From contig JAKGHH010000005.1 in assembly GCA_022828595.1 (NCBI GenBank), forward strand, positions 65,219,655 through 65,283,654: a stretch of DNA of 64,000 nt, given 5' to 3'. The translations under genes and the position numbers were made by a program. Below, one piece after another: positions 1 to 10,717 of the stretch. Origin of the DNA: Nelumbo lutea. Taxonomy: Eukaryota > Streptophyta > Magnoliopsida > Proteales > Nelumbonaceae. The stretch's first letter is position 1, and each line of letters starts with the position of its first letter. The notes under the pieces are model-generated. The model made no database searches and was not told the DNA's origin. It saw only the letters and a list, made by a program, of their open reading frames with translations.

Positions 1-50
1 CACAAATATTTCCTAGTGCCCCCATCCTGTATATGACACTAGGGAGATCG

Positions 51-209
51 GCTTCCATCAGGGCAAACCTGTGCCTACATCGATCTAACAGCCTTTCCCA
101 ACCTTGCATTGGGAATATCTCCCCATGAAATAAAGCACATCAGTACAGAGATATTCTCAATGCAAGGTTGTAAAGGCTGTTCGAATGTGTTTTGCCCTGA
201 CTGAAGTCG
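51..209. mobile_element. Hairpin MITE, family 1
   Basis: Inner arms 88-122 and 148-181 are inverted repeats containing TTGCATTGGGAATATCTCC and its complement. Outer ends TTCCATCAGGGCAAA and TTTGCCCTGACTGAA extend the inverted repeat to about 50-210, so nearly the whole element can fold on itself. No target duplication was identified. Related hairpins lie at 5154-5232 and 45886-46010. Confidence 0.7.
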
Positions 210-689
210 AATTCGACATTAGGTCCCTCTTAAGCAACTGTTTTCCACCAACATTGTGAATCGTGATCCTTGAAATAAATCAATGCAACTTCATTCAGAG
301 GGACTCAGACAATGCAAATTGCTTTTGCTCGAAAATATACAAAAGGGAAAAAAAAATAAAATAAAAGGGGGTCTAATTATGTCTTATATTCGAAATGTTG
401 AATCTTACTAGCTGAAGAACTACGCATGGACCTTTCCTGGTGACATGGTATGCCAAAATTGAAAAGCAAAAAGGCCAAGGTGGAGAAAATGTTTGTAGGG
501 AAGAGTTGATAGCTAGGGATTGTGGAGAAGTCAGGAGAGCGGATGCTTTTCTAATAGTCTTCACTCATTTTCCACAAATTGTAACTTGAAAACAGAACTT
601 TTCAAGCTATTAACCCTCTCTTTCTGGATCCAATTTGAAGAGATCAACAAACCCAAGAATCAGTTTGTGTAAACAAAAATTGTAGTAAT

Positions 690-800
690 AGATAGGTACC
701 TCAAACTTTCAGATGCAATACTTAGGTACACCTGAATCCATCCATTAGTATTCCGTCAGTTAAATATTATAGAATGCAAGAAAGTTCGAGATACCTATCT
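690..800. repeat. Inverted-repeat hairpin
   Basis: Arms 691-710 (GATAGGTACCTCAAACTTTC) and 780-799 are complementary with two mismatches. The sequence to about 840 resembles repetitive plant transposon ends (TATTCCGTCAGTTAA). Superfamily unknown. Confidence 0.5.
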
Positions 801-2117
801 GTTCCCCCAAATTACAGGGTACCCATCTATAATTTACCCTACTTTTTAAGGTGAAATGACAACAAAAGATCTGAGATTTATTGGACCCATCCAATACATG
901 AGTTAATTTGGATATTATGCACATTTCATCTCTGAGATTAAACCTATATAATCCTATTCCAGATAATGATTAAATACGCTGAAAGAGACATGTTGAATTT
1001 GCTCAACAGTTGACAATCTGTTAACTGTTATTGCCTTGAGAGTTCAGTATTCCCTTGGATGGTTGTTTGGAGCTTGCTACGTTTAAGACCATTCAGTTCA
1101 GATGAGGATTCAATTTTGGTTTGCTTGGTCATCAATCATAATACCGTGTGTCAATACCAATTACTAAAACATCTGCTTGGCCTCCACCATGAATAGATGT
1201 CAACTTAAATTGGTTTGGGCTGTCTCAATCAGCTATGAATATATAATCAACTTGATTTGATCTACCTTGCTAATTTATACAAATTTTCCCATTTTGGAAA
1301 TATAGAGTACAAAACCTTATAAACAATATTTCTATATCTTATACTTAGCAAGGCAGACATAGTGAGTTTAGTTCAAATGACTTAAATCTTGATTGGCCAA
1401 TGTTAGTTTTGGATAATAAAAATCAATGACAAGGGACTCATGAAGGTTTTGAAAAGTTATAATGAGGTTAAACAAACACAGGACATGAAACCTGATTAAG
1501 TACCTAACCATATTTTTAATTTGAATTATATATCATGGATTTTCACATCATACTCGTCATCAAAGGGTGATACACACCGATACCAGATCTAGTAGGCATA
1601 ATATAATAAGCATGTTCAATGAGCACTTAATGAATAATCTGACAATTGTCAAAAGAGATTTTTAATCTTTTACAAGGATAGGTTGTGGGTATTTTAAGAG
1701 ACAGGTGTCAAAAAATTTTCTAAATACACATTAAACGTGCTTACAACATTGTGACTACCTGATCCGGACTGGATACACACCCCCATTAAAAGGAAACTTA
1801 AACTATGAACAATAAATTTAATCCGGAACCGGAGGACTTGGGTAGTTAGTTTACACTTGAAAAGCAATTCTTTCAATTTATTTATTGGAGGTATTAAACG
1901 TTGATCATGTTGGATTGGGGAACTACTGTATGGAAGTTTTGGAAATAAGAGTAGCAGATTCTCATCGACTCCAAAATTGCATTGTATGTTTGGGTAATGG
2001 TTTGGAGTGATTGGATTTGTTGCATTTATTAGGCATCTTTATTTTCCATTATTTGTATATATTAGAAGGCTCTTATGCAATGCATCGGAAAAAGAAGTTA
2101 GGGAACACAACCTAGGG
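801..2117. other. Intergenic, nothing recognised
   Basis: AT-rich DNA with no coding frame of note. TTTTGAAAAGTTATAATGAG near 1447 resembles the arm of the element at 50957. Confidence 0.5.
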
Positions 2118-2762
2118 TAGGGATGACAATTTTCCCCATCCCTGCCAAGTATTTGGCCTCCCCAACTAGGCAGAGATGGGGAAGAAGACTGCCTTAATGG
2201 GGATAGGGTGGGATGGTATTAATAGGAATACCTAATTGGGGACGGTGAAGGGGAGTGAAGCCCACAACCTGCCCGACCACGATTATATATATCAAATATA
2301 TGTATATATATTGTATTAAATAGGGAAAATATATGATGTGGGAAAGACATGGTATGGTAAATGTTTTGACCAATCAAAACCCACCTATGAATTTTGATAA
2401 ATAAAACATGATTGGCTACCACATTTATGATTCCAATTGACTAGTAAGAAAATTTTCAGATATCATATATTTCCCATATCATAGTCGAACCCTATTAAAT
2501 TAAGTATTGTTTATATTAAATATCAAAATATATTTAAATTATTATTTGCATTTCAACTCTTCCTTTATTTTAAATAAATACCTTTCTAAAAACAAACTTT
2601 TAATTAAAATATTTAGGGATTCAGGTCACCTCGATGGGGAACTCATCTCCGTTGGGGACCGGGGATGCATGCTAATTTTTTTCCCAATGGGGATTAATTT
2701 AAAACTTGGGGTGGGAACGAGGAGTATGATCCCCACCTAGAAACCGCCCACTGCCATTCCTA
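2118..2762. mobile_element. hAT-like MITE with eroded ends
   Basis: The left end TAGGGATGACAATTTTCCCC and the right end ...CACTGCCATTCCTA are imperfect inverted repeats, with ATCCCC/GGGGAT-rich subterminal DNA. The flanking octamers match at only 5 of 8 positions. A fragment of the same family lies near 55650-55780, and a short one near 27040. Confidence 0.45.
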
Positions 2763-3566
2763 CCCGTGGGGTCATCCCCCAAACTTCTTATGCCTCCCAA
2801 ACCCATAAATATAGTTCCAATAATTATGGTAATTATAAATGTAGTATCCAATAATTATGGAAATTATTAAAATTTTCCAACTATTCATTTGAACAATTGG
2901 AAGTTTTATAATTTAACATTCACTAAATTAAATTACCCAAATCAGTAATTTTTAGTAATTAAAGTACCAAAACACTAATTATTGCTCAAAAAGTATAGTT
3001 AATATCAAAATTACAAAAAATATAAATAATAAATTTATATTTATTGGAATTAATTTTCCACTAAAAAATTACTGGAGCTTTTTAATTATTATCTGATAAT
3101 AAAAATAAATATTAATAAAACTAAAAATATCAATAACTACTTATTGATAATATCAAAAATACTAAAAATGTAAAAAAGTATATTTATTATAATAAAAGTT
3201 TAATTATTAGTTAATATTTTAATTAATTATTAATTTTCAGTAATTATTGATTTTAATAATTAATTTTCAAAATTTTCTAAAATTAAATTACCAAAATCAG
3301 TCATTTTTAGTAGGTAAGTTTTAGTAATTAAATTTTCCATTTTACCAAAATCATGAAAAATTATAGTTTAGGTGTTGATATTTACCGAATAATATTTAAT
3401 AATATCAGTAATTATTGAAAATATAAAAAATATTTCATAAATTAAATTAACTATTTAATTTAACCACATTTTTAGTTTTTAGATGGTTTAATGGGCATGT
3501 AATATAGATTAAGAGGTGTTTTAGGAGGAATGTTAGGTGGGAGAGATAGTTTAGGAGAAAATTTAG

Positions 3567-3603
<37 letters not shown>

Positions 3604-4004
3604 AGGAAAACTTTTAGGTGATATTTTGCATTGATGACCAGAAATTGGTGTCACATAGGATCTACATCAGAATTTGAAGAATCAATGATTTGTTTTCTTG
3701 TTTGTTTGGTCAATTATGTCGATTTCTAGGAAATCAACCAAAAGTGGACTATTAACATATTATAAAATGAATAACGTATATGTTATAATAAATAAATAAA
3801 TAACATGTATATATTGGATCAAATCCTTTTAGATTGGATAGAGAGTGATCCAAATCCGACCCAAAAATATAGGATCGGACTTTAGATCTGATCGGATAGA
3901 TCCATTTGCACCCTGACTGCAAATGAGGTAGCGAACTGGTTTAATTGTTGGAGTTGACATGAACCTCTTGAAAAAGTAAAAATAATGTATATACCTGAAG
4001 ATTA
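2763..4004. other. AT-rich intergenic DNA
   Basis: Very AT-rich with many TTAATTATT and TTTTCAAAATT repeats at 2810-3470, then the AG run and a GGATCGGAC...GGATAGATCCATTTGCACCC piece (about 3820-3915) that looks like one end of a hAT-type MITE. No gene. Confidence 0.5.
3570..3599. repeat. (AG)15 microsatellite
   Basis: Pure AG dinucleotide run. Confidence 0.95.
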
Positions 4005-4210
4005 GGGCATCCAGCTATGTGTAGGGAATATCTCCCTAATAATTTAACATAGGGATTATAGCTGATAATGGTAACTTTTGGGCCCTAATATTAATAAAAA
4101 TAATCATTTTAACATAATTTTTAGAACATACTAACTTTTTTTAAATATCAAATAGGGGTAGAAACACTATTTATCTCCATTTTCCTCTATACCACCGAAC
4201 AAATCTCTCC

Positions 4211-4251
<41 letters not shown>

Positions 4252-4832
4252 ACACACACACACACATTCTCTTTCCCTTCTTCTTCTTCTTCTTGTTCTT
4301 TTTCTTTGCATCTGAGTTGTTCTAAACTCAGAACAAAACTGCAATGAGTTATTCTTCTGAAGCAGTTAGAAGAATACATGAACATCATACCAAGTACACG
4401 AATCAGTGTTTTGGTTCCATCTACTAAGCATGTTAGAGGTATCTAAAGCAGTTTTGAATGCCATTAAAGCCTGAAAATCGGAATTGATGAAGTATATAAG
4501 TATGCCAAGTGGAGAAGAGAGATACACGTAACAAAATTCAAAAGCGCGAGAGTGGTCTTTGCCATTTTTGCTTGCAGCAAGCCAGCAAATACAAATGTAA
4601 ACAAAAAATTAGAGATCTATGATCAATATTTATTAATCTTGGGGGAGAAGGAGATGAACAATATTTTTACCCATGTTTGATATTTTTTAAAGAAAGTCGG
4701 CCTATTTTAATAATTAAATTAAAAAATTATTTTTATTGATATTAGGGCCTAAACATTGCCTTTATCGACTACAATCCCTTTTAACATATAACATATAAGC
4801 TTGGGAGAAATTTCCAATGTACAGCTGAATAC
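4005..4832. mobile_element. ~830-bp element with long terminal inverted repeats
   Basis: The left arm (4005-4180) and the right arm (4645-4832) are diverged inverted copies: GGGCCCTAATATTAATAAAA on the left pairs with TTTTATTGATATTAGGGCC on the right. The ends carry GGGAATATCTCCC-type motifs shared with hairpin family 1. The ~460-bp interior holds a CT/CA microsatellite and no transposase frame. Solo copies of the inner arm sequence occur at about 21920-22050 and 25435-25560. Confidence 0.6.
4213..4266. repeat. (CT)18 plus (CA)8 compound microsatellite
   Basis: A pure CT run at 4213-4248 passes through TTT into CA repeats at 4250-4266. It lies inside the long-inverted-repeat element. Confidence 0.95.
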
Positions 4833-5153
4833 CATGACTTCAGAGTGTGTACCGACTACCCAATTTTTGTTTTCAAAAGATCCAAACTCCCATATATTTG
4901 TGGTCATCTGCACTCACGTTACAAGTGTGTGGACCTTTACTTGCAAATGAACATGATATCACACATACAACGAGCCACCTACCATATAAGATATAACCAA
5001 TGAACGAGCAGGATAAGTGAATAAAAAAAATAAAAAAATTGAGATCTACAGAGCCCCTTGCCTCTTAGCTCGGGTCAGATATAAATTTGTCAGGTCCACC
5101 GTGAAACGGACTAAAGATGTAGGGTTTTCCCCCAACAGCCCACAATATATCCT

Positions 5154-5232
5154 TGTCATGTATTAAGAATATCTCCCAATAATAATATAAAAAATGATGA
5201 AGCATCATCGGGAGATATTTCCAATACACGGC
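5154..5232. repeat. Hairpin related to MITE family 1
   Basis: The left arm TGTATTAAGAATATCTCCC (about 5160) pairs with GGGAGATATTTCCAATACA around a ~33-bp AT-rich loop. Its arm ends match the GGGAATATCTCC core of the element at 51-209. Confidence 0.55.
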
Positions 5233-6133
5233 AAATATATACTGTTTGACATTATGAGAAATTATTTTGTGGAGGGCTGATTTTAACTCTTCCTGATGTT
5301 GGATCAATACATACACCGCCCCCCACCCCGATTAGCTTTATGAAGTAAATCCCGATTCTCCATTCAATTATGTCATCAAGGAACATGCCTTAAAGTCAAA
5401 TTCTTGGTTACTTTTGTTTTTCAGAAAAAAGAGGAAATTGTTAGCTACTGATGAAGTCCCTTCTCAATTACATCTCATATAGATATCAAGCTTCTAGTCT
5501 TCTATGCACATGATAAAATGATAAAACGATTAAACCATTTCAATTGACATTTCCTCATCACTAACTTCACATGAATGCACTCTCTCTCTCTCTCTCTCTG
5601 TTAGTTGGCAGTTGGCACTATCGGTTTTATCATCTATCCTTTTCTTAGCTACACGTTTATTGTATTAGCATTAGATAATTGTTTCTTTATTGAGCAACGT
5701 TTTACTCCTTACGGCATTCCTTACCTATGGCCAATATACTCTAGAATTTCGTAAACCCCCCAAATGACAATAACCTCATTTCCAAGGTTGTTTCGTTGCC
5801 TTGTTGAAGCAATTCCTATTATACTTTTTTTTTTTTTAATTCATGCATACATCTTTCTTATCAGCGACAATTATATCAGCAACATACAACATTTTTCAGT
5901 GGACTGGGCTAACCCCGTTGTGTAGCTCCATGAAGAAAAAAAATTCAGTGAACTTGATAGCTTAATTCAGTTTGTAAAATTATTATTAGGTGCTTTATAA
6001 TTAGATATAATGTGTTACACGACTCCAACCAACAAGTGTAATAAGTGGAGCTAGATATTGAGATGGTTCAGTGTTCAAAAATCAGAACTACTCCCTATTC
6101 ACAATCTCAATTAGTTATATATCACTTTGCATG

Positions 6134-6243
6134 TAGATCTGTTTATAGTCGGGCTTGGGTTTGGTTTTTTTTCAAAATTCTAATAGGCTCGGCCTAAAAT
6201 CCGAGCCTGAGACAGTGTAAAATTGAACCCGTGAACAGGTCTA
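6134..6243. mobile_element. hAT-type MITE, 110 bp
   Basis: The ends TAGATCTGTTTATAG and ...GTGAACAGGTCTA are inverted repeats. Flanking octamers TTTGCATG (6126-6133) and TTTGCTTA (6244-6251) agree at 6 of 8 positions, as for an aged 8-bp hAT target duplication. Confidence 0.65.
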
Positions 6244-6586
6244 TTTGCTTAGTGCCAGCCCTAACGACTGCATGTGGGACAGGCTTCATAAATATTAATT
6301 TAGGATGAGAGTTGGCCACCTAAAAGAATATAAATTTTAATTCAGGGGAGGACATAGCTGGCCTTGCCCCAAACCCAAAGAGTACAAAGAGCTCTTTCTC
6401 GCACATTCAACCCTGCCCAACAAAAAATAAATAAATAAATAAACATTACAAACAAACAAACACAAAACAACAGAGAATCGACCAATATGAAGAGTGAGCA
6501 TTCCCATGCAATCCTCTAGAGAACATTCTTGGAAGGCGAGAACCACCTTTAAACATGTCAAACCTGCCTTCATTAATCCTCATATT

Positions 6587-7050
6587 TAGACCTATTCATG
6601 GGCCGGCCCCTCAGACAGGTTTGAATAGGCTTTTCGACTCGCGACCTTAGCCTTGGGCCAAAAAGCCCAGCCCGTATAAAATTCTAGTCGGGCTCGGGCT
6701 TTGCCAAAATAGCCCGGCTCGGCACGACCTATAGTTAAACCTAAGTAAACCCGGCCTTACCTATAATTAAACCTAAGTAAAAACCCTATGTGATGTCCAT
6801 TTGAATAAATTTTTTGAATTGAGAATATTAGTGATTCACTTGTAGGCCCATTGTTCATTTAAATAGGGGGAAAAACATCTAAATTAAAATAGAAAATGCC
6901 CATTTGAATAGAGAAAAATTCAAATTTCTTTTATTAGGTCGGCCTCGGGCTTGGGCTTCGGGCTTTTTATCAGGGTCGGGCTCGGGCTCGGGCCTAACAT
7001 TTTTCTGTTAATAAAAAGTCAAAGCCCGGCCCGGCCCATGAACATGTCTA
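6587..7050. mobile_element. hAT-type MITE, 464 bp, perfect 8-bp duplication
   Basis: Ends TAGACCTATTCATGGGCCGG and CCGGCCCATGAACATGTCTA are inverted repeats. The octamer CTCATATT directly flanks both sides (6579-6586 and 7051-7058). The interior is rich in CGGGC/GGGCT motifs and has no transposase. Same superfamily as the copies at 6134 and 48851, which share TAGAYCTGTTYATGGG-type ends. Confidence 0.88.
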
Positions 7051-7125
7051 CTCATATTGACATGATAGTTTGCACAGCTATTGCCTTCTCTGAGACAGTG
7101 ACAAAATATATTTGCGTGTTAAGAG

Positions 7126-7321
7126 TAGGGGTGTCAACGGTATTCAAAAATCCGATTTCGAATTCGATATTTGATATAATTGAATGGAATTCGAATAATT
7201 CAAATATCTAATCGGTCGAATTTGGATATCCTATTCATACCGAATAGTTAATCGGATTCAAATTCAAATATGGCTTGATTTGATTTGATAAATTTCTGAA
7301 TTTGGCCAATTATTTAATTCT

Positions 7322-7359
<38 letters not shown>

Positions 7360-7500
7360 TTTATATCAATAAAACATTTATTAATTATCTAAAATAATTA
7401 ATTAATCAAATTCAGATTGAATTAAATATTTAAATATTTAATCGAATTCGAATTCAGATATTACGTGATCTTATTCGATTTTGATCCATTTACACCCCTA
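7126..7500. mobile_element. hAT-type MITE, 375 bp, perfect 8-bp duplication
   Basis: Ends TAGGGGTGTCAACGG and CCATTTACACCCCTA are inverted repeats. GTTAAGAG occurs on both sides (7118-7125 and 7501-7508). Inside are repeated GAATTCGAATT motifs and a (TA)15 tract at 7329-7358. Non-autonomous. Confidence 0.9.
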
Positions 7501-7744
7501 GTTAAGAGCGATAGATTTAACTTTCTTAGGATTAAATAGTTGATCACGAATCCACCATTGATCATTCGTATATAGGCTTTTGGCTTTCCTTGAATTTACA
7601 AAAGATTATATTTTCTTTAAGTATGATTTTGGCTTGCATATAGGCTTCTTGGAAAAGAAACACGCATTTCACTATTAGCCGAGGAAATATATGCCCAATT
7701 TGTGGCTTCAAAAAATATATACTCAATTTGAGTAGCTAGATAGG

Positions 7745-7825
7745 CTCCCACAGCACATTCCTTGGGGAGATGTGCCCAATGCACACTGAGATGTTCTCAA
7801 TGCACAGTTGAAATATGCTGTGGTG
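7745..7825. repeat. Small inverted repeat, distant relative of MITE family 1
   Basis: The outer stem CACAGCACATT (7750-7760) pairs with AATATGCTGTG (7811-7821). The interior has two GAGATGT...CAATGCAC segments that resemble the GAGATATTCTCAATGCA arm of the element at 51-209, here as direct repeats. Confidence 0.4.
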
Positions 7826-8389
7826 TGCATATGGGGCACTCTCTTTGGGGATTCAATGGCATCACCAATTTGAGATAAATTTTCTGTCTGTAAAGATTGA
7901 AGAGGGTCTAAACTTGTACCAGAGAATGAAAAGTCCTCTCATCTCATGATTAATTTACTTACACTTTAGATTATGATACCAAATGGGCATATTGCCATAA
8001 AAGCTAATAACCAATCAATTGATATCATAATAATGGTAATCAAAATATAAGCATCATAGTAATTGCCTTTATTTACACAAAACATTACAGTTAAAGGCTC
8101 TATGTTTAAGGTAAGGTTGGCAAATGGATGGATTGGAATGGTTGGATGTGGGTTGAATATCAACTCATCTATCAACCACTCACATGCATTTATGATATGT
8201 ACATGGGTTGCAACTCAAGCCAACCCACCTATGTTGATCCTTTTGAATTGTTAAAATTTTGTTATCTAAATATCCAATCTTTATTGAGAAAAAAGGCTTA
8301 TTATTTCTCTTATAGTGCTACACGTCCTTAATCGATTTAACCCGAATATAAAAGAACTGGAGTTCATTAAAAACAAGTAAAGAATGAAA

Positions 8390-8555
8390 GGAGAGAGAAA
8401 AATCACAAAACCAATGGAGAGAGAATTTAGAGGAGAGACAGAGAGTGAGATAGAGAAGGAGGGAGGAGAGGAGAGAGAATTGGTGGGAGAGAGGAGAGAG
8501 ACAGAGGAAAGAGGAGAGAAAATTGGGGCAAGCGAGAGAAAGAGAGAGTGTGTGT
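8390..8555. repeat. Purine-rich GAGA tract
   Basis: Almost only A and G on the plus strand with many GAGAGA runs. The apparent minus-strand frame through it (Ser/Leu/Pro-rich) is a composition artefact. Confidence 0.7.
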
Positions 8556-8599
8556 AGAGATGCTTTGGATAACCATAACCCAACCTCCTAATTACTTAA

Positions 8600-10700
8600 T
8601 GCAATTGGTGACTTAACTCCCATATTCCAACATTTTAAATGGGCGGGTTTGGGTGTATTAAAAGTGGATGCCTTGGATAGGTCAAGTGGATTGGATCAGA
8701 GCAATATTGCAACTTCTGCAGGGAGGGCATGCATTTGGTCGTATATTGTTTTGGATGTGCCTTGAATGAAATGCTACTAAATTAATGTTTTTCTTGTAAC
8801 TCTCAGTTGTTTGTCACAAATCACAATCAGATGGTGCGTTTAGGCGCCACGAATATGCTTATTTCAATGGTCACTTTGACTTGTGCTTTTGTATGCTTGA
8901 GGGTTGGATTCTCGATCCATTTGTAGCACATTAAACTTTGCATGCGTCTCATGTTTAATTGAAAATGGTTACTTTAAATATTTATTGTTTTTGTTATTTA
9001 GTTGGGTGTTTCAAGTAATACGTCATAAAATTATCTTCCACATTAGCTTATACTGCTCAAGTAAATATTGGGACCTTGGGAGAAACTAGAATTTGAAGTT
9101 CCTTGGATTCATGCCCATAAATCCAAAGATTTATATTTTTAAATATTTATTTGGTAAATGTTGAAACCAAATAATGATTTTATATACATTAAACATCAAT
9201 GCCTAAGTGATGCTAATGTGATAGCATTTTTTCAATAAATGCTGACAAAACCAAACATAACCCAAATGAATTTGAAAGTCCATAAAATAGAAATCCCAGC
9301 TTGGAGATTCTGACCAAATATGTCCCATTCCTTTTAATGTGTGGATGCTTTTATTTTTTCAGGGCTGAGGTGAATACTGGGGTTGGAGATTTAACCTAAC
9401 CTAGCCAAAATGTGCCCTACTTGATGGATGGCCCGTGGACCCTAGTTTTAGTGGAGATAAATTAGGTTATGCAGGGAAGCACCTTTCTTGACCTGCAAAT
9501 GCAAACCTCATTCCACAAAGAATTATATAGTAGCCTCTTTTAATCTCTCTTTTTGAAAAGAACATCTTCACTTGGGGAAAATAATTTGTACCTAGAAGAT
9601 AAATGCTAGTGGTGCAAATGTGCAATTTTTTTCTATATCAGTACAAAAGTCCATACTACACCAAGGGAATGACCCAGATTCCCTAGGTGTAGTACAAAAA
9701 GTGGACTGAATGATTTGGTGTATATGTATGATGTACTTATTCTCGGTGCAAGAAGGACAGAAACTTGAACCGCTAGCATCTTTTACATCTGGGAGTGTTT
9801 AATACTTTTATGTAATGCCTTATCTGAAGTTGTCAATGGAGAAATTTAATTTAGGGGGTTCTTTTTCTTTCTCTTTGTGTGTGTGTGTGTTTTTAATTTA
9901 TTTATTTGAAGGGTGGAAAAGAGTTTAACAAAAGCTAAAAAGCTACTGAAATCAAAATCAAGAAGGGATCAGGTGGAACGTCATCATCCCATCGTTCTCA
10001 TTTTTGTTCAGTATTTCAAGACCATCCATCTTTGCCTGCCACCGTTCACGAGCGTATGATGATACAAATACAATACAGTGGCTCCACCAAGGTCCAAGGC
10101 ACCAAGGCTTGAAACTTCACTTAATGATTTTGAGTGTCAAATAATCCACTGCCGAAGCAAAGCGTTTAGCTTCTGTTCTTTCTTTTGTACCATATTACGC
10201 AGTCCTGCGAAACAAAACATCTAGTTCGCCTCTCTACTAGTCTCAATTAAGCCATTCTAGTTAAAGGTAACCCCATAATTCATCTACTTTTTGCATGTAA
10301 TCTCTTCATTAATCTACTCACAGCATCGCAATTCACAACTAAGGTGCCATGCCAACTGGTTGGTCATGTCTGTGAGGAGAAACTGGGATCCGGTTCCCAT
10401 CTTCACCGAATTGGGGGGACATGGAGGACGGGTTATCCCCTGTTTTGTAACTTGTGTCATGTCAACCATACGAAGAAGTGAAGAAAGTAAATCACAATAT
10501 CGATTAAGCATTTTTTCCCAATACAGGGGTTAGGATGTGTGCTGTGGGAAAATAACCATTTCTCACAGGCAAATCTGTAATATTCACCTATCTTTCACAA
10601 AAATCTGATAAAAAAATTTAAAAACAGCAAAACTCTTTTTGTATGTATTCTATAGTATCTCTTCATTTTTTAACTCTCTCTCTCTCTCTCAAAATATAAT
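8600..10700. other. Intergenic downstream of MCU
   Basis: No coding frame resembles a protein. Apart from the stem-loop at 9648 and short CT runs (10674-10690), I see nothing. The MCU 3' UTR probably ends in 10550-10717. Confidence 0.5.
9648..9707. repeat. Stem-loop
   Basis: CTACACCAAGGGAAT (9656-9670) pairs with ATTCCCTAGGTGTAG (9678-9692) around a 7-nt loop, and AGTCCA pairs with TGGACT outside. It may be a small MITE or a hairpin transcript; no promoter is seen. Confidence 0.5.
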
Positions 10701-10717
10701 ATATATTTTCCCTTGTA

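Noticed and set aside
8281..8583. 100-codon Ser/Leu/Pro-rich minus frame
   Set aside because: It is the complement of a GAGA-rich tract.
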